From: CAZMGD01 sp964565705
GTDB lineage: Bacteria > Actinomycetota > Acidimicrobiia > Acidimicrobiales > Ilumatobacteraceae
Length of the DNA stretch: 31,888 nt
Assembly: GCA_964565705.1 (NCBI GenBank)
Contig: CAZMGD010000041.1
Coordinates: forward strand, 1 to 31,888
Reading direction: 5' to 3'
Both the position numbers and the translations under genes were made by a program. The notes under the pieces were generated by a model that was not told the DNA's origin, searched no databases, and worked only from the letters and a program-made list of their open reading frames with translations. Positions within the stretch are counted from its first letter, which is position 1, and the number at the start of each line of letters is the position of its first letter. Positions 23,156-30,156 of the stretch are shown piece by piece.

Positions 23156-23883
23156 GCGCCGTGCTGGAGGCGACCGATCTGGTCGCCGGGTACATCCCCG
23201 AGGTCAACATCTTGAACGGCTGCAACCTGGTGGTGAACGAGGGAGACTTCGTCGGGATCATCGGGCCCAACGGCGCCGGCAAGAGCACGTTCTTGAAGGC
23301 GGTCCTCGGTCTGTGCACGGTGCGCAGCGGCACCGTCGCACTGGAGGGCCGCGACATCACCGGTCACAAGGCGCACGAGCTGGTCAGCCTCGGGGTCGGC
23401 TACGTGCCGCAGAACAAGAACGTGTTCCAGACGATGACGGTGACGGAGAACCTGCAGATGGGTTGCTTCCTCAAGCCTGCGCTGTTCCGCGAACGCTTCG
23501 AGTTCGTCACGACGCTGTTCCCCCGGCTCCTGCAGCGGGCGAAGACCCGGGCGGGCTCGCTGTCGGGGGGCGAGCGGCAGATGGTCGCCATGTCGCGGGC
23601 ATTGATGCTCGCGCCCAAGGTGCTCCTGCTCGACGAACCGTCCGCCGGCCTGTCGCCCGTGCTGCAAGACGAGGTGTTCCTCCAGTGCCGGACGATCAAC
23701 GCCACCGGCGTGGCGATCCTCATGGTCGAGCAGAACGCACGCCGCTGCCTCCAGGTCTGCGAGCGCGCCTACGTGCTGGATCAGGGTCGCAATGCGTACA
23801 CGGGCACCGGCCGGGCACTGCTGGCCGACCCAGCCGTGATCGAGCTCTACCTCGGCACCCTTGCTCGCGCGACCGGCGGCTGA
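23152..23883 (+). CDS. Branched-chain amino acid-type ABC ATPase (LivF)
   Basis: Second ATPase, 243 aa, standard length. Motifs: GPNGAGKST Walker A, YVPQNKNVFQTMTVTENLQMG, LSGGERQMVAMSRALM, LLLDEPSAGLSP Walker B, MVEQNARRCLQVCERAYVLDQGR (Gln in place of the switch His, as is normal for LivF) and the ending ADPAVIELYLG. GTG 23152 overlaps livG by 4 bp; GAGGAGGAG just upstream is the ribosome binding site. Last gene of the operon. The stop is 12 bp from that of the convergent crotonase gene, with no hairpin visible. Confidence 0.93.
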   Translation: MSAVLEATDLVAGYIPEVNILNGCNLVVNEGDFVGIIGPNGAGKSTFLKAVLGLCTVRSGTVALEGRDITGHKAHELVSLGVGYVPQNKNVFQTMTVTENLQMGCFLKPALFRERFEFVTTLFPRLLQRAKTRAGSLSGGERQMVAMSRALMLAPKVLLLDEPSAGLSPVLQDEVFLQCRTINATGVAILMVEQNARRCLQVCERAYVLDQGRNAYTGTGRALLADPAVIELYLGTLARATGG

Positions 23884-23895
23884 CGTCCGACAGCG

Positions 23896-24702
23896 TCACA
23901 TGGGCTTCCAGTCCGGTTCGCGCTGCTCGATGAACGCGTGCCGAGCCTCGGTCATGTTGCCGGTGAACGTCCCGAGCACCTGGGTGCGGTTCTCCAGCTC
24001 GATCGCGTGCCGCAGGCTGGGCGCATCGAGGTTGGCCCACATGCCGATCTTCGTCATGTAGACGCCGTACTCGCTGTTGGCGACGATCTCCGTCGCCAGC
24101 TCGATCGCCGTCTGGCGGAGCTCGTCGGCGGGCACCACCCGGTTGAGGAGACCGATGCGCAGCGCCTCGGCGGCAGCGAAGCGGCGCCCGGTCAGCATCA
24201 GCTCGGCGGCCATCGTCGGCCCGACCAGGCGGGGGAGCAGGTAGCTGGTCCCCACGTCGCACGATGACAGACCGACGCGGATGAAGTGGGAGGCAAAGAA
24301 CGCATCCTCGCTGGCGACGCGCAGGTCGCAGGCCAGGGACAGGGCGAGCCCCCCGCCCACGGCAGCCCCGTGCACCGCGGCGATGACGGGCTGGGGCAGT
24401 TCCCGGATCGCCAGCATCAGCTTGGCGAGGTGCTCCTGGATCACCTGGATGAACCCGACCGGGCCGCGTCCCTCCGCCGCGGGGTTCGGCTCGTCGCCGC
24501 CGGTCATGTTCGCTCCGGCGCAGAACCCTCGTCCGGAGCCGGTGAGCACGACAGCCCGCACCGACCGGTCGTCGGCGATCTCGGCCAGGGCGGCACGCAG
24601 CTCGCGCACGAGCTGGTTCGAGAGCGCGTTGTAGCGCTGCGCATCGTCCAACTCGACGACGCACACGCCGCCGCCCACGTCCTGCCGGTTCACCAACGTC
24701 AT
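23896..24702 (-). CDS. Crotonase-fold enoyl-CoA hydratase/isomerase family protein
   Basis: CoA-ester enzyme of 268 aa. The oxyanion-hole segments are present: RYNALSNQL, GRGFCAGANM (residues 58-66) and HGAAVGGGLALSLACDLRVA (111-130). Both glutamates of true enoyl-CoA hydratases are missing: the position of Glu144 is Ala120 and that of Glu164 is Phe140. Asp149 in GLSSCDVGTSYLLPRLVG matches the Asp of dienoyl-CoA isomerase. An isomerase or another crotonase reaction is therefore more likely than hydration. ATG 24702 is the start; no good ribosome binding site is seen, and CAACAT 6 nt upstream is only a weak -10 box. It lies between the transporter operon and the binding-protein gene. Confidence 0.85.
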   Translation of the reverse strand: MTLVNRQDVGGGVCVVELDDAQRYNALSNQLVRELRAALAEIADDRSVRAVVLTGSGRGFCAGANMTGGDEPNPAAEGRGPVGFIQVIQEHLAKLMLAIRELPQPVIAAVHGAAVGGGLALSLACDLRVASEDAFFASHFIRVGLSSCDVGTSYLLPRLVGPTMAAELMLTGRRFAAAEALRIGLLNRVVPADELRQTAIELATEIVANSEYGVYMTKIGMWANLDAPSLRHAIELENRTQVLGTFTGNMTEARHAFIEQREPDWKPM

Positions 24703-24726
24703 GGAGCGATGTTGCCAGAACCGACA

Positions 24727-24888
24727 GCGAGCGAAGCGAGCCCCCGCTCGGTGGGCCCAGGCGCAGACCGCGAGCGAAGCGAGCCATCAACACCGTCACC
24801 GAGGCTTCGCGAGCGAAGCGAGCAACCCGGACATAGCGAGCGCGGCCACGAACCTGCGCCGCAGCCACTCACGCGAGCGAAGCGAGCC
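24727..24888. repeat. Four copies of GCGAGCGAAGCGAGC in intergenic DNA
   Basis: Copies start at 24727, 24770, 24809 and 24873 (15-16 bp each). Copies two and four share a longer 25-bp identity (24769-24793 and 24872-24896) that continues with CATCAACAC. Each unit is partly self-complementary (GCTTCGC/GCGAAGC type), and copy three is preceded by GCTTCGC, making a small hairpin. This is an interspersed intergenic repeat of unknown role. Confidence 0.75.
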
Positions 24889-24897
24889 ATCAACACG

Positions 24898-24927
24898 ACG
24901 AGCCCCCGGGTTTCCCCGGGGGCTCGT
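24898..24927 (-). terminator. Terminator of the substrate-binding lipoprotein gene
   Basis: Arms 24898-24910 and 24915-24927 are complementary over 13 bp, very GC-rich, with a 4-nt loop (TTTC on the plus strand). It lies 23 bp after the minus-strand stop codon at 24951. The following minus-strand sequence is only mildly T-rich. Confidence 0.75.
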
Positions 24928-24950
24928 GATGTTCGAGACGTCAGGTCAAA

Positions 24951-26327
24951 CTACTTGCCTGCGTCGAAGTTCTCGCCGAGGGCGTTGCCGGTGTTGCCGT
25001 CCACGCCGTAGGTCGGGATCACGTTCGGGCCGACGCCGGCCTCGACGAGGCCGCGGAGGATGCGGCTGCCCTCGTCGAAGCTGATCAGGATGATCGCGTC
25101 CGGCTGAGCGTCCTTCACCGCCTGGATCTCGCTCGAGAAGCTGGTGGCCTTCGGGTCGTAGATGACCGTGTCGAGCACCTCGACGCCACCGCCGGAGATG
25201 ACATCCCCGACGCGGGCGGCGAGGCCCGTGCCGTAGGCGTCGTCGAGGGCGAGGATGTACGCCGTGCTGACGCCGTCGTCGATGACGACCTGGCCGAGCA
25301 CCGAGCCCTGCAGCACGTCGGGCGGCGCGTTCCGGAAGAACAGGCCGTGATCGGCGTAGGTCGTGAACTTGTCGCTCGTGTTGGCCGGGCTGAACTGGAC
25401 GACCCCAGCGGCGGTGATCTTGTCGATGACCGTGAGGCTCACCGAGCTGGACGCGGCGCCGATGATGGCGTCGACGCCCTCGGTGAGGAGGCGGTCCGTC
25501 GTCTGGCTGGCGGTGTCGGTCGACGTGTCGCCCGAGTCACCGGCCGAGTACTCGACATCCTTGCCGAGCACGCCACCGGCCTCGTTGACCTCGTTGACGG
25601 CCAGCTCGACGCCGGCGAACTCGGGTGGCCCGAGGAAGGCCAGCGAACCCGTCTGCGGCAGGAGGCTGCCGATCTTCAGCACGCCGTCGCCGGCGCGCTC
25701 GACGTCGACCGGGGTCAGCGGCACGACCACCGACTCGGGCGCGTTGGCCTCGATGAAGGTGGTCCGAGCATCGTCGATGCGGTTGTTGGCACCGAAGTGC
25801 AACAGGCCATAGCTCGCGACGAGCGGCTCACCGTTGCCGTTCATGGTGCCGGGACCGGACTGGCCGTCGTAGTCGGGCAGGTTGCCGGCGTCGATGATCG
25901 CCTTGCAGTCGGCGTAGGTCGTGCACTTCTCGCCGGGCTCGTCGCCGCCGCCGCTGATGGCGACGATGTGCTCGGCGAAGTCGCTGCCGTCGCTCTGCGC
26001 GTACTCGGCGGCGAGCGCGATCAGGATCACCGCGTCGTAGCTCTCGGCGGCGTAGTTGTAGTCGCTGAGGTTGGCCCCGGCGTCGGTGGTGGCCAGCCGC
26101 TCCTTGAAGTCGTCGGACAGGTCGACCAGCGGGGTCGTGCCCTGGAAGCCCTCGAGGGCACCGGCGGTCTCGCCGCCGCCGCCGGCCGCCGTCGTCTCGG
26201 TGGGTGCTTCGGTGGCCGGTGCTGCCGTCGTGTCGTCGCCGCCGCTGTCGTCGCTGCCGCAGGCTGCGACGATCAGCATCAAGCTGGCGATGGCGGCACC
26301 GGCACGCACTGCGCGTGTGGTTCGCAT
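24951..26327 (-). CDS. Branched-chain amino acid-type substrate-binding lipoprotein, apparently circularly permuted
   Basis: Exported type-I periplasmic binding protein (Peripla_BP_6-like), 458 aa. Residues 1-23 are a lipoprotein signal with lipobox VAAC (Cys23), then a Thr/Ala/Gly-rich linker to about 56. Residues 57-186 are the block normally at the C terminus (GFQGTTPLVDL, YAAESYDAVILIALAAEYA, Cys135-TTYAD-Cys141, DYDGQSGP, GEPLVASYGLLHFG). Residues 187-213 are a linker. Residues 214-458 are the block normally at the N terminus (DGVLKIGSLLPQTGSLAFLGPP, VIDKITAAGVVQFSPANTSD, DPKATSFSSEI, ending VDGNTGNALGENFDAGK). The reading frame is unbroken and both blocks are complete. It presumably feeds the liv-like operon at 19817-23883, which has no binding protein of its own. 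Confidence 0.88.
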   Translation of the reverse strand: MRTTRAVRAGAAIASLMLIVAACGSDDSGGDDTTAAPATEAPTETTAAGGGGETAGALEGFQGTTPLVDLSDDFKERLATTDAGANLSDYNYAAESYDAVILIALAAEYAQSDGSDFAEHIVAISGGGDEPGEKCTTYADCKAIIDAGNLPDYDGQSGPGTMNGNGEPLVASYGLLHFGANNRIDDARTTFIEANAPESVVVPLTPVDVERAGDGVLKIGSLLPQTGSLAFLGPPEFAGVELAVNEVNEAGGVLGKDVEYSAGDSGDTSTDTASQTTDRLLTEGVDAIIGAASSSVSLTVIDKITAAGVVQFSPANTSDKFTTYADHGLFFRNAPPDVLQGSVLGQVVIDDGVSTAYILALDDAYGTGLAARVGDVISGGGVEVLDTVIYDPKATSFSSEIQAVKDAQPDAIILISFDEGSRILRGLVEAGVGPNVIPTYGVDGNTGNALGENFDAGK

Positions 26328-26334
26328 GTAGTTG

Positions 26335-26351
26335 TTCTCCCCCTCGGAGAA
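26335..26351 (-). promoter_or_regulatory. RBS of the binding-protein gene inside a small hairpin
   Basis: On the minus strand GGGGGAG (26337-26343) lies 9 nt before ATG 26327, a good ribosome binding site. TTCTCC (26346-26351) can pair with GGAGAA (26335-26340) around a 5-nt loop, covering the site. The short stem may tune translation. Confidence 0.45.
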
Positions 26352-26390
26352 ATGGATCCGCCGGAGCGGCCCGTTTGGTGTGAAGCTTCC

Positions 26391-26420
26391 AATCTAGGGT
26401 GTTTCTGGATCGTCCGACAA
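26391..26420 (-). promoter_or_regulatory. Candidate promoter of the binding-protein gene
   Basis: On the minus strand TTGTCG (26415-26420), 18 nt, TAGATT (26391-26396). It implies a leader of about 55-60 nt with a proper Shine-Dalgarno site, unlike the leaderless genes of this window. Confidence 0.5.
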
Positions 26421-26526
26421 GGACTCGGCCTGTTCGATCGGGCAACGTGCCTGGTCAGGGACGTGTTGCGAGCGCGTGAACTGTCGGGTTCTTGGCAGGA
26501 GCCGTTCCAGACGGGAGGCTGGGGCG

Positions 26527-27114
26527 GTGCAGGACGATCCGTTCGCCGAGCTCGGTCTCGACCGCAACGCCAGCGTCTCGGACCTGCGCGCCGCGCGTCG
26601 TCGCCTCGCCCAACAGGTGCACCCCGATCGCGGCGGCGATGCGGTGCGGATGCAGCGGGTCAACGTCGCCTTCGACCGGGCGATGGCCGAGGTCGGCGTC
26701 GAGCGCGAGGTCGAGTCGCCGCTCGACCCGGGGGCGGCGGATGGATCGGCGCCGGCCGGCACACCGCACACAGCGGCCCGCTTCGGTGGCGGCCAGCGGC
26801 GATCGGTGCGGGGAGAGTGGGAGGCCGCGGCGTTCGTGATCGAGCTCCCCGTCCCCGACGCGTTCGACGCGCTGCTGGTCGTGACGAGCTGGATCGGTGA
26901 GCTGGCATCGGACGAGCCGCCCGACGCGCTCGACGTGCTGCTCGCCGAGCCCGCGCCGTGCTGGTGCCGGCTGGAGCTGCTGCCCGAGGGACGGGCCACC
27001 AGCGTCAGCATGCTCGTCGCCCCTGCGGCCGACGAGCCGTCGCCACCCTTGATCGAGGTGCGCGACACCTGGATCGCCCACCTCAACCAGCTCGCCCGTT
27101 GGGAGGCGGAGTGA
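26527..27114 (+). CDS. Orphan J-domain (DnaJ-like) protein
   Basis: 195 aa. Residues 4-45 are a minimal J-domain (DPFAELGLDRNASVSDLRAARRRLAQQVHPDRGGD) with an intact HPD motif (His32-Pro33-Asp34), which in known proteins stimulates Hsp70 ATPase. No Gly/Phe or zinc-finger region follows. A Gly/Pro/Ala linker (about 65-90) leads to an unrecognised C-terminal domain (WEAAAFVIELPVPDAFDALLVVTSWIGELA, CWCRLELLPEGRATSVSMLVAP, RDTWIAHLNQLARWEAE) that could bind a client. GTG 26527 has GGGAGG upstream. No dnaK is nearby. It ends 6 bp from the convergent oxidoreductase gene. Confidence 0.75.
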   Translation: MQDDPFAELGLDRNASVSDLRAARRRLAQQVHPDRGGDAVRMQRVNVAFDRAMAEVGVEREVESPLDPGAADGSAPAGTPHTAARFGGGQRRSVRGEWEAAAFVIELPVPDAFDALLVVTSWIGELASDEPPDALDVLLAEPAPCWCRLELLPEGRATSVSMLVAPAADEPSPPLIEVRDTWIAHLNQLARWEAE

Positions 27115-27120
27115 TCGAGC

Positions 27121-29145
27121 TCAGCTGTCCTCGGTGAGCGCGACCTGCACCAGGGTGTCGTGGAACGCGACACCGCCTCCGGCGTCGGTGATCGCGTCGC
27201 TCGTCAGCGAGTTGGCGACACCGACGTTGCCATGCTGGTGCGACCACCAGCCGAACGGCACGCTGACCACTCCGGGTCGGACGGCGTCGGAGATGACCGC
27301 CCGCAGGCACAGGGCACCGCGGTCGTTCCAGACGGTGACGTCAGCCCCGTCGACGATGCGCCGCGGCTCCGCGTCGCCGGCGCTGATCGACAGCACGGGC
27401 GATCCTTCCACCGGACCGTGTTTGGGCAGGTGTGAGTACGACGAGTTCAGGAAGCGGGGCTGCGACTTCGTGGTCATCAGCGACAGGGGGTAGCGGTCGT
27501 CGGTCCCGACCCGTTCGGCGGGTGGCTCGTAGGCCAGCCCCGACAGCACGGCCCTGCCATCGGGAGTGGCGTACCCGCCGTCGGCGTACGGCCGGAGGTC
27601 GTCCGGCAGGGGCAGGCGCACGAAGCCGTCGGTGCGCAACGCCCTGCGGGCGTCGTCGTCGAGCAGGCCGAGGCCGGCCTCGAGCAGTTCGACGTCCGAG
27701 CGCCGGAGCTCCGGGTCGTCGAAGCCGAGGGCCCGGGCGAGGCGCCGGAGCAGCTCGGTGTTGCTGACCGCCTCGCCGCGTGGCTCGATCGCCGCCTCGT
27801 TCCAACCGAGGTAGAGGTGGCCCCAGGCTGGCACGACGTCGGCCTGCTCCAGCTGGGTGGTCGCCGGCAGCACGACGTCGGCATAGCGCGCGGTGTCGGT
27901 CACGAACTGCTCGTGGACCACGGTGAAGAGGTCGTCGCGCAGCAACCCTCGGCGGATCAGTTCGGTGTTGGGCACGCTGACCATCGGGTTGCCGTTCCAC
28001 GCGAACAGGACGGTCACCGGCGGGTCGGTGAGCTCGGTGAGCGCCCGCCCGAGGTGGTTCGTGTTGACCTCGCGCACCCGCTGGCCACGTGGGGCGAGCG
28101 ACGGGCCGTGCACCGCGGCCTCGTCGATGCCCACCGAGTTCCAGGTACCGACCGATCGGGCGAATCCACCGCCCCGGTCGTGCCACGCACCGGTCAGCAC
28201 CGGAAGGCAGGCGACGGTACGGAACAGCATGGCGCCATGTTCGCGGTGCTCGGCGCCGATCAGCATGCGGATGGCCGCCGGTCGTGTGGTCGCGAACGCG
28301 ATCGCCAGCCGCTCGATCTCCGACGGGTCCAGGCCGCACACCTCGCCGGCGCGCTCGGGCGTCCAGGCGGCGACCCGTTGGCGCAGGTCGTCGAGTCCGG
28401 TGGCGTACCGCTCGACGTAGTCGGTGTCGACGAGGTCGTTGCGGACGATGACGTGCATCATCGCCATCGCCAGCGCGGCATCGGTGCCCGGCAGCGGCTG
28501 AACGAACCAATCGGCGCTGCGGGCGGTCGCGGTCCGCACGGGATCGATCACGACCACGGTGGCGCCCGCCGTGCGGGCTTCGGCGACGAAGGGCCAGAGG
28601 TGTCGGTTCGTCATCCGGGTGTTGGTGCCCCACAGGATGATGAACCTGCTGTGGCGCAGATCCATGGGGTCGATGCCGCGCCCGTCCCCGTAGGTGAGCG
28701 CCGTGCCCGCCCGCGCGGTCGCCCCGCACAGGGACCCGACCGGCTGGGTCGCTCCGATGCGCGTGAAGAACGGCATCGACAGCGCGCCGACCGACAGCAG
28801 GCTCTGATTGCCCGCCGAGCTCCACGGCAGCACGGTCTCCCCGCCGTGCGTCGCGACCGCCTCGCTGACACGGGTGCCGATCAGGGCGAGCGCGTCGTCC
28901 CACGATGCCCGCTCGAACCGCCCCTCACCCTTCGGCCCGATCCGAACGAGGGGATGCAGCACGCGCTCGGGGCTGTAGACGCGGTCCAAGTAGTGGTTGA
29001 CCTTCGGGCACAGCTCGCCCTGCGAGTACGGGTGCGCCGGGTTGCCGCGCAGCGACGTCGCCACACCGTCGTGCACCGTCGCCACCCAGCCGCAGGAGTC
29101 GGGGCAGTCGTGGTGGCAGGTCCCGAGCACGATCCGCGTCGCCAT
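27121..29145 (-). CDS. Molybdopterin-dependent oxidoreductase (DMSO reductase superfamily)
   Basis: Single-chain Mo-bis-MGD enzyme of 674 aa. The N-terminal iron-sulfur motif is Cys10-x3-Cys14-x3-Cys18 ... Cys46 (TCHHDCPDSCGW, ELCPK). Cofactor-binding segments follow: WSSAGNQS, ILWGTNTRMTN, VVVIDPVRTATA and PLPGTDAALAMAMM. Then come FAWNGNPMVSVPN, ATTQLEQADVVPAWGHLYLGWNE, and the C-terminal molydop-binding domain (YPLSLMTTKSQPRFLNSSY ... DGADVTVWNDRGAL). Cys140 (GSLCGAT) lies where the family often has the Mo ligand. There is no Tat signal, so it is likely cytoplasmic. Electron donor and substrate are unknown; no small subunit is adjacent. ATG 29145 sits 7 nt after a TAGATT box. Confidence 0.88.
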   Translation of the reverse strand: MATRIVLGTCHHDCPDSCGWVATVHDGVATSLRGNPAHPYSQGELCPKVNHYLDRVYSPERVLHPLVRIGPKGEGRFERASWDDALALIGTRVSEAVATHGGETVLPWSSAGNQSLLSVGALSMPFFTRIGATQPVGSLCGATARAGTALTYGDGRGIDPMDLRHSRFIILWGTNTRMTNRHLWPFVAEARTAGATVVVIDPVRTATARSADWFVQPLPGTDAALAMAMMHVIVRNDLVDTDYVERYATGLDDLRQRVAAWTPERAGEVCGLDPSEIERLAIAFATTRPAAIRMLIGAEHREHGAMLFRTVACLPVLTGAWHDRGGGFARSVGTWNSVGIDEAAVHGPSLAPRGQRVREVNTNHLGRALTELTDPPVTVLFAWNGNPMVSVPNTELIRRGLLRDDLFTVVHEQFVTDTARYADVVLPATTQLEQADVVPAWGHLYLGWNEAAIEPRGEAVSNTELLRRLARALGFDDPELRRSDVELLEAGLGLLDDDARRALRTDGFVRLPLPDDLRPYADGGYATPDGRAVLSGLAYEPPAERVGTDDRYPLSLMTTKSQPRFLNSSYSHLPKHGPVEGSPVLSISAGDAEPRRIVDGADVTVWNDRGALCLRAVISDAVRPGVVSVPFGWWSHQHGNVGVANSLTSDAITDAGGGVAFHDTLVQVALTEDS

Positions 29146-29152
29146 CCCGCCG

Positions 29153-29158
29153 AATCTA
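29153..29158 (-). promoter_or_regulatory. -10 element for the molybdopterin oxidoreductase
   Basis: TAGATT on the minus strand (5 of 6 to TATAAT), 7 nt before ATG 29145; leaderless arrangement. It supports this start over the longer upstream frame. Confidence 0.5.
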
Positions 29159-29197
29159 CGCCGACGCGATCCGAGCACACCGCCGCGTTTCCAGCGC

Positions 29198-29243
29198 CAT
29201 GGGCGCGCCCACACCGGGGTGTGCGGCAGGTTCCGCGCCCATG
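29198..29243 (-). terminator. Nested hairpin after the Sua5-type gene
   Basis: CATGGGCGCG (29198-29207) pairs perfectly with CGCGCCCATG (29234-29243). Inside, CACACC-GG-GGTGTG (29210-29223) forms a second small palindrome. It lies 10 bp after the minus-strand stop at 29253 and upstream of the oxidoreductase promoter, so termination is the simplest role. Confidence 0.5.
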
Positions 29244-29252
29244 CGGGAGGCG

Positions 29253-30149
29253 TCAACGCGGCGCGGCGGCTTTGGCGAGGCGGTCGCGGATGGCGTGACC
29301 GAGGCCGGCGGCCGGGGGCAGCACGGCGACGACGACCTCGACGCCGGACTCGTCGGCGGCGCGGAGCTCGGCGTACAGCCGTTGGGCGTACCGGACGAGG
29401 TCGTCGTCGTGCAGCACCCTCACCCTGCGCCCGGTGGCTGCGGCCTCGACGGCGTCGATCGAGTCGACCAGGACGACGGGCGTCGCCGGGGCGTAGTGAC
29501 TGGCGAGCATCCCCGGGGCGCGGCTCGGGCCGGTCGGCGCGCCGAGCTCGGCGCCCAGCAGGCGGGCGACCTCCTCGGGGGTGATCGCTCCCGGGCGAAG
29601 CATCTGGGGTGGATCGACCGTCGTGTCGACGATCGTCGACTCGACGCCGACGGGGGAGGCCCCGCCGTCGAGCACGTAGTCCACCGCATCGCCCAGCTCG
29701 GTGGCCACGTGGGCGGCCGAGGTCGGGCTGACCCGCCCGAAGCGGTTGGCCGAGGGGGCGGCCACCCCCTCCACGTGGCGGAGGACCTCGAGCGCCATCG
29801 GGTGGGCCGGCACCCGGACGCCGACCGTGTCGAGGCCTCCGGTGACCAACCGCGACACGTGGCTCGCGGCGGGGACGATCAGGGTGAGCGGACCCGGCCA
29901 GCAGGCATCGGCCAACACGGCCGCGGCGGCGGGCACCATTGCCGCCCAGTGCGTCAACCGGTCGCCAGCGGCGACGTGGACGATCAGCGGATGTCCGGCT
30001 GGTCGACCCTTCGCTGCGTAGATCCTGCGCACCGCCTCGTCGTGGGTGGCATCGGCGGCCAGGCCGTACACCGTCTCCGTCGGCAGGGCGATCAGCCCGC
30101 CGGCGCGCAGCACCTCGACGGCACGGGCGACGTCGGTGCCGACCTCCAC
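29253..30149 (-). CDS. L-threonylcarbamoyladenylate synthase, Sua5 type
   Basis: Makes threonylcarbamoyl-AMP from threonine, bicarbonate and ATP for the t6A37 modification of ANN-reading tRNAs. 298 aa, i.e. the YrdC domain (residues about 5-200) plus a C-terminal Sua5 domain. Motifs: LPTETVYGLAADA, YAAKGRPAGHPLIVHV, PGPLTLIVPA, VGVRVPAHPMALEVL, APSANRFGRVSPTSAAHV, STIVD, LRPGAITPEE; the linker GMLASHYAP is the Sua5 hallmark. GTG 30149 lies 8 nt after the alpha/beta hydrolase stop. The frame upstream of it is Ser/Pro/Thr-rich and only mirrors the neighbouring gene. Essential-type housekeeping gene. Confidence 0.9.
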   Translation of the reverse strand: MEVGTDVARAVEVLRAGGLIALPTETVYGLAADATHDEAVRRIYAAKGRPAGHPLIVHVAAGDRLTHWAAMVPAAAAVLADACWPGPLTLIVPAASHVSRLVTGGLDTVGVRVPAHPMALEVLRHVEGVAAPSANRFGRVSPTSAAHVATELGDAVDYVLDGGASPVGVESTIVDTTVDPPQMLRPGAITPEEVARLLGAELGAPTGPSRAPGMLASHYAPATPVVLVDSIDAVEAAATGRRVRVLHDDDLVRYAQRLYAELRAADESGVEVVVAVLPPAAGLGHAIRDRLAKAAAPR

Positions 30150-30156
30150 GATCGTG

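Noticed and set aside
23700..23760. Missing switch His in LivF (MVEQN)
   Set aside because: Gln at this position is standard in LivF proteins and is not a defect.
24727..24888. CRISPR array
   Set aside because: Repeats are only 15-16 bp, the spacers of 23-48 bp are irregular and partly duplicated, and no cas gene is near.
24951..26327. Frameshifted or truncated binding protein
   Set aside because: The frame is unbroken, and both the normal N-terminal and C-terminal blocks are complete; only their order is swapped.
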